Part shown: one piece after another, positions 58,934-64,000 of the stretch | How positions within the stretch are numbered: position 1 is the stretch's first letter | How the letters are laid out: each line of letters starts with the position of its first letter | Made by a program: the position numbers and the translations under genes | Notes under the pieces: model-generated | Told to the model about the DNA's origin: nothing | Databases searched by the model: none | What the model saw: only the letters and a program-made list of their open reading frames with translations | Assembly (NCBI GenBank): GCA_963995505.1 | Contig: OZ023198.1 | Coordinates: 11,399,141-11,463,140, forward strand | DNA: 64,000 nucleotides | From: Hypericum androsaemum | Lineage: Eukaryota; Streptophyta; Magnoliopsida; Malpighiales; Hypericaceae | Direction of reading: 5' to 3'

Positions 58934-60181
58934 TCAAGCGCCGCGCTGAGTTGCCGCCACCTGCCTCCTCTCATAATCAGGATCGTCAGTGGGCAACTCA
59001 TACCTACAAACAGGACAAGTATTCCTAATCCCGAGCCACGGAACAATGCAGTCCCCGTGATACCGGTGGGAGCACGGCAGCTGCTTGACCTGCTCTCCAA
59101 CACTAAACCCATCCTTACAAACCGCGCACAGAGCATTATCGCCATCCACATCCTCTTTGCTCACAACCACGCACACCAGATTCTCAACCACGCGTTTGGC
59201 CGCCGGAGGCCTGCCTGAGATCAGCACGTTCTCGTTCTCAACAAATTGACCAAACAGTGTCTCGTACTCTGCCGGGTAGACATAATCATTGTTATGGTCC
59301 CCGAAATAGGTCCCCAAGTGATGGTCAAGCTCGTGATCCTCCTCCGCGCCAGAAATGAAATTATTAGCATTCAACAAGACCTCCCACTCCACATTCCCCC
59401 CCAACACCCCTACTTCTACTTCCTCCTCTTCTCCCTCAACCACAATCCCTCCTCCAATAGTAGGCGCAATGGAAAAAGAGACCGACACCCCCTCGTCCTC
59501 GTCCTCCTCCTCCACCTCTCCCCGCCCCTCATTCTCGTATTCCTCATCGCCAACAAACACGCTCAGGGACTCCCTCTCATCAACCCGCGCGTCCACCTCC
59601 TCCCACCCGAAGTCCTCGTTGTCCTCCAACCTTAGAGAGTCCCAACAGAGTGGAAACTCCACGCTGACGTCATCCTCCTCCTCCTCCTCCTCCTCGTAAC
59701 CGCCGCCGTAAAACTCCACCTCGTTGAGGTAGTTATCCCCATCCTCCTCCTCCTCCAAATTCACCCGCGCCTCCTCCTCGATCCTACCGACGAAGAACCC
59801 GTCCTCCTCCTCATCCTCCTCCTCCCCCTCGCAGTTATATATTCCATTAACGAAATCCCGAAACCCTAGCCCTAAATCGAACCGGTCGTGGTCGTCATCG
59901 ACGATCCCGAACCCTAATTCATCATCATCGTCGCCGGGGTAGGCTCTACGGTGAGGGGAGGGAGAGGAGGACCGCTCGACGCGGTCGTGGAGGAGATCCA
60001 TGACGAACGCGGCCTGGGAGTGGCGGTCGAGGACCACGGCCTCCGGATCGGACGACTGGTCGTCGTCGTCGTCCTCTTCGGACGACCGGACGACAGGTGT
60101 AGATGAGGAGTAGAAGAAGGTGTGATAGGGGTCTTCGAGGTCGGCGAGGTCCGGGCGGAGCAAGTACGAGGTATTCGCCAT
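58934..60181 (-). CDS. Acidic RING-H2 E3 ubiquitin ligase
   Basis: Intronless, 415 residues. The RING-H2 finger has C352, C355, C370, H372, H375, C378, C389 and C392, with spacing C-x2-C-x14-C-x-H-x2-H-x2-C-x10-C-x2-C. The PW pair after the sixth ligand (IVPWL) and the C-terminal CRYELP are typical of the RING1/CIP8-like plant ligases. Residues 35-290 are exceptionally acidic, with many Glu/Asp runs, and contain conserved-looking islands (FDLGLGFRDFVNGIY; EFPLCWDSLRLEDNEDFGWE; WEVLLNANNF). E2-dependent ubiquitin transfer in cytosol or nucleus is expected. The substrate is unknown. As I recall, Arabidopsis At5g60820 and At5g15820 are the syntenic RING genes. The start at 60181 (MANTSYLLRPDLADLEDPY) fits the family. 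Confidence 0.9.
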   Translation of the reverse strand: MANTSYLLRPDLADLEDPYHTFFYSSSTPVVRSSEEDDDDDQSSDPEAVVLDRHSQAAFVMDLLHDRVERSSSPSPHRRAYPGDDDDELGFGIVDDDHDRFDLGLGFRDFVNGIYNCEGEEEDEEEDGFFVGRIEEEARVNLEEEEDGDNYLNEVEFYGGGYEEEEEEEDDVSVEFPLCWDSLRLEDNEDFGWEEVDARVDERESLSVFVGDEEYENEGRGEVEEEDEDEGVSVSFSIAPTIGGGIVVEGEEEEVEVGVLGGNVEWEVLLNANNFISGAEEDHELDHHLGTYFGDHNNDYVYPAEYETLFGQFVENENVLISGRPPAAKRVVENLVCVVVSKEDVDGDNALCAVCKDGFSVGEQVKQLPCSHRYHGDCIVPWLGIRNTCPVCRYELPTDDPDYERRQVAATQRGA

Positions 60182-60700
60182 CTTCGCGTCTTCTCCTTTT
60201 TTTTTCCTATTTAATTTTTTTTAATTTGATTTTTTTGTGGTTGCTGTGATGGTTGTGTATTGGTGTGTTTTGGTGCAGGGGAAGGGACGAGGGGTTCCCT
60301 TCGTATTTTGGTATTGCTGGTGGGTGGCGATCTGTGGGGCCCGGCTCTTTTGTGGCTGGACCCTAGACGACTGCGTTTTATAATAACTTATAAATTTCGA
60401 GTTCGAATCTTGGAAAAACGTAGTGATAAAATTTTGTATTTTTCAAAAATTTTAGGGAAAAGTCCATTTAGACTTTAGAGGCACCGAGGGAAAATTTTGT
60501 AATAACCTATAATAACTTATAGTTTAAAATTCATAAATTACTCAAATTTATTCCAAATAAAATTATTTCAATGTCGTTTTAATAAATATGACGTGGCAAG
60601 GTGAAAAAATAACAAAATAATCACTAATTTGTTTATAATATTAAAAAAATTCATTGGCACCCCTCTCTCATCTTCTCTATCTTTCCTACTCTCATTCCTC
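60182..60700. other. Upstream region of the RING gene
   Basis: It holds a T/A-rich leader and AT-rich DNA. No other gene is seen. Confidence 0.4.
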
Positions 60701-60701
60701 T

Positions 60702-61433
60702 TAGGAATGGCAGAAATACACATACTATGAGGATCAGACGAAATACACATACTATGAGGATCAGACCTTACCCTTACCCTATGGGTCTAGAGTATGTTGA
60801 CTTTGATTGGGTCTAGGGTAGGGTATGGGTATGGGTCCATGTTTAGAAGTAGGGTCTAGGGTAGGGTATGAATCCATAGTTAGACCCTATGGGTCGGACT
60901 ATACCCTTACATTTTTACCTTATTTTAGACTCTACCCTAATTAGACCCTAATTATACCATATTGATAATATATATAATATATTTTATGGTTAACTTTAAC
61001 ATATTTATTATGTTATTACACAACCAGCTTAGAAGATGTCTGAATGATGGATCACTAGAAACCGACATTCTATATATTTTTTTTATTGAATTATTTATGT
61101 ACTTCAAACTCGAAAATAAAAATCTTGTACTATTAAAATTAAATTACAAACTTTGATGTTTCATCACTTTTCTATTGAATGTTGATGTGTAACGTAGTAG
61201 ATGCCTTGAATTTGTTTAAATTTTATATAAAAATTAACTTTTGGTTAAAAATTATCAAAATGCAGAACGTTAAAAAGTCGGACCCTGCAGACCCTGTAGA
61301 CCTTGAGTCTTCAGGAGGTTACGGTATGAATCTAACAATAAAAAAATTGTAGGATCGAAGGTAAGATATGGGTCCAACTAAAAAAACTAGGGTATGAGTG
61401 GGTCCTACCAATACCCTACCCATTGCCATCCCT
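60702..61433. mobile_element. hAT-type MITE-like element rich in GGGTCTAGGGTAGGG
   Basis: Ends TAGGAATGGCA (about 60702) and TTGCCATCCCTA (to about 61433) form inverted repeats. Subterminal arms carry reiterated GGGTCTAGGGTAGGGTATG on one side and CCAATACCCTACCC on the other. Near the left end a 27-base phrase beginning GAAATACACATACTATGAGG is tandemly doubled. No transposase is present. Flanks similar to ATTCC could be a target duplication, but this is not clean. Confidence 0.55.
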
Positions 61434-63700
61434 ATTCCCTCCTCCTCTCTCTAGCCCTTGCGAAGAAGACGATACCTTGGCTAGAACAAGCCAGCCACCC
61501 CACAAATAGGGAAGAAAGTCTATCTTCAAAAATAAAAGGGAACAAATCAGAAATCTTCACTTAGGAACAATCCAACGATGATGAGACAAGAGCCCACCGC
61601 TGCAGCGCATTGGCAGAAATCTTCATGATAGAGAACCCCGGTCGCTGTGAGAGAGCTGCTCCGGCATCTAATTAATTTTAATTAAAATAAATTTGACTCA
61701 ATTGATGAATTTTAAACCACATAATATTTATGTGATTTTTTTTAATATCACATTGTACTAAAATGAATTTTTTACAAGATTTTATCATTCTCAAAATTAG
61801 ATTACGGTGTATTAAGTATCTGACTATTAGATAGTATAACAATATATTTTGTACTTCGGACACGAAACGGTATTTTGTTTTGTTCCGTTTTATTTTAATA
61901 ATTTTTATTTTTTAGTTCAGCTCACGGTTTCCGGAACTTCAATATTCCAGATTCTTCTGAGTTCTTTACATCTATTCATCCGAGCACGTTCTAAATTATG
62001 GAATAAATATTTAAAAAATAAAGAAATTTCAAACTCAAAATTAGAGCACGCATTTAGGATGCCCGGACATAAGTATACGTTAAGACTATGTTTTTTGTTT
62101 ATTTCATCTGTTACGCATTACTTTCAATAATCAATTGATTAATTATCTTCCATTTATAGTTTAAATATTGTTGAAACTTTTTTATTATCTTTCAAAAACC
62201 TCAACCAACTCAATCTAGTAGATACTAAATAGGACAAACCTAAAACGGAAGATGGAAGACGTTTTGTAGTCTCGACTGTCGAGTAGAGACAGGAAGATTG
62301 CCAATTGTCAGGCCCATCAAGATGCTTCCTTGGGCCATTGGACGAGTCCAAAGACATCTTGCTGTTATTACGGGCCCATGTCCCAATTGTGATTTCCTAT
62401 AACCTATCGCAAATACAAATATTAATATACGGCGGCGTTCATTTGCTTGACTCATGCTATAGCATTATATAGTTAGGAATTATTAAAACTATTTAAAAAA
62501 ATTTAATAAATTTACGTAATGATAAATTAAAAATAATTTTAAATATAATCATTACACGAATTTATTTGAATTAAATACATTAAATTATTGAAATAACATA
62601 ATCTAAAAGAATCTATATACATATTCGAAAAAATATTTCAAAATTTTTATTATGTTTAACAATGAAAATTATTTAAATTTGTGGGGGTTGTTGGAAAAAT
62701 GAAGCAGAAAATGAATGAATAAAATAGTAATTCAAAGGGAATTAATGGACTTAAATGATTTAAGAGATTAATGTGAGATGCCATAAATTGTAATATCTTA
62801 CATTAAAATTCCAAAATTATTAATGTATTTTTATTCGGGAAAATCCACAATTATTCCTAAAATTTGTTACATCTATCATTTATTTGAAAATTCATGACAT
62901 CTCAAATTTATTGCATGATTTAATTTCGAGTTTTAATTATTAATTAAATAATTATATTAAATTAAATAATTATATTTATATAAGGAAGTTATCCTTCATT
63001 TATTAAGGAGTGAAATTCCTTTGCTCCTTCATTTTTCCATTTACGAGATGCTATATATTTTTTAGTTATAGGTTACCTAAATAGATGGATCTGTTTAATC
63101 CTAAAAAATTACCACCATCCATAAAATTAGTTTTTGAAGATAGTGTCCTTGCACGACTAATTTTTGTTTATTTCCACCAATTATCCCAACAGTCCCCACA
63201 ATTTATAATGCGGTTCCGTCCCTAATATCCAATAACGCCAAGGTGAGTCGAGTCGTTAATTATTAACGACCAGTTAGAATTACTTTATTCTAATCTCGCT
63301 AATTTTCGCCAAAGGTGCGTTGGGAATGGAGATGCATGTTCCGCCATCGTCGGCAATGGCACGTGCACTGGAAGGTAAGAGAACCCACTACATATTCATT
63401 TTTAACTGCAGAAAAATTAGTTCGTAGTCGACGTGGAAGACAAAAAGAAAAAGGTACTTCACATTAACCGTGACCTTCGTTAATCGTTAAATTATGCAAG
63501 TTAAGTATATAGTATTATTATAGCAAAGCAACTTTGGCTGCAAAAAGTTGAACAATAATTCTCCCCCAAGGATACGCCTCAAGTGAAGATAGCTGTTACA
63601 CGTAGGAGCAGAGATAAACCGACGACGATTAGATTAACAATTTCTGATCATCTTTATAGGTAAAACATAATTTTTCCTACATATAGAATTTTCTATTGTT
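61434..63700. other. AT-rich right-end region
   Basis: No convincing gene. A possible first exon starts at ATG 63326 and runs about 49 nt to a GTAAGA donor. It may belong to a gene beyond the window, but nothing supports it further. Confidence 0.35.
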
Positions 63701-63711
63701 AATACACTTCA

Positions 63712-63890
63712 ATACCGGGATACCCAAAAAATTAACTAATCCAAATTCGAATCGGATAAGACATTTAAACGGTGAACAAATTTTTATCAACAAATATTTA
63801 ACATTGTTGTTTTAAAAAAATTTTGATATCAAATTTTTTTAGTTTAACTAGAATAATTATTTTATTAGTTGATCTAAATATTTGTTGATT
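63712..63890 (-). repeat. SINE-like element, copy 5
   Basis: In minus orientation it has the CAACAAATATTTAGATCAAC head, TTAAATATTTGTTGATAAAA body, CGAATTTGGATTAGTTAAT tail and CCGGTATT end. Confidence 0.55.
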
Positions 63891-64000
63891 TGTTAATTCA
63901 TATTTTATCTTCTTTTCACGGACCCTTATCTGTCGAGTGTAAGCTTTTTTTTTACTTTAGGATTTTTGAAAAATATTTTAATTTTTTTTCCAGAGTTCTA

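Noticed and set aside
63326..63375. Possible first exon (ATG ... GTAAGA) of a gene leaving the window
   Set aside because: It is only 16 codons, with no second exon or homology in view.

Overview
The window is nuclear DNA of a flowering plant, most likely a eudicot. It is AT-rich, its genes have short GT-AG introns, and gene islands are separated by long AT-rich stretches with MITEs and SINE-like repeats. The species cannot be told from the sequence. Multi-exon gene models were built by hand from splice sites. For every intact multi-exon model below, exon lengths, intron phases and the open frame agree from start to stop.

Layout, left to right. (1) 1.5-2.5 kb: a CIN-class TCP transcription factor of the TCP5/13/17 type (+), with a 5'-UTR intron and a possible spliced uORF. 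(2) 6.8-6.9 kb: an intact tRNA-Thr(CGT) gene (-), followed by a 697-bp fold-back transposon with 9-bp target duplications and a GGA-repeat core. (3) 8.0-13.0 kb: a five-exon LONGIFOLIA/TRM gene (-). (4) 16.5-17.4 kb: a second long-TIR element. (5) 19.6-35.2 kb: a segmental tandem triplication carrying three kelch-repeat genes (-). Two share an exon-fusing deletion. The third keeps a longer C-terminus but has an early stop. (6) 36.4-41.4 kb: a gene graveyard with a PPR C-terminal fragment, a CstF50 WD40 pseudogene with an internal 1.03-kb tandem duplication and inverted exon copies, and an RNase H retroelement fragment. (7) 41.5-44.5 kb: a 1.5-kb direct tandem duplication of non-coding DNA. (8) 44.8-49.8 kb: COBRA (+) and a COBL4-like gene (-), tail to tail. 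(9) 51.8-60.2 kb: a duplicated exon fragment, a membrane-protein gene, a small five-exon gene, a decayed bZIP gene, a plastid trnL fragment and an acidic RING-H2 E3 ligase gene (-). (10) 60.2-64 kb: AT-rich, repeat-derived, no convincing gene.

The genes are functionally coherent in part. TCP, LONGIFOLIA and COBRA homologues all act on cell expansion or organ shape, and COBL4 acts on secondary-wall cellulose. The order RING, bZIP, COBRA, CstF50, PPR, TCP matches, as I recall the loci, Arabidopsis At5g60820-At5g60970. LNG1, COBL4 and a second RING/bZIP pair match the paralogous At5g15580-At5g15830 segment. The window therefore looks like one less-fractionated version of a block that is split between two segments in Arabidopsis. 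I see no microbial-type operon, CRISPR array or virus.
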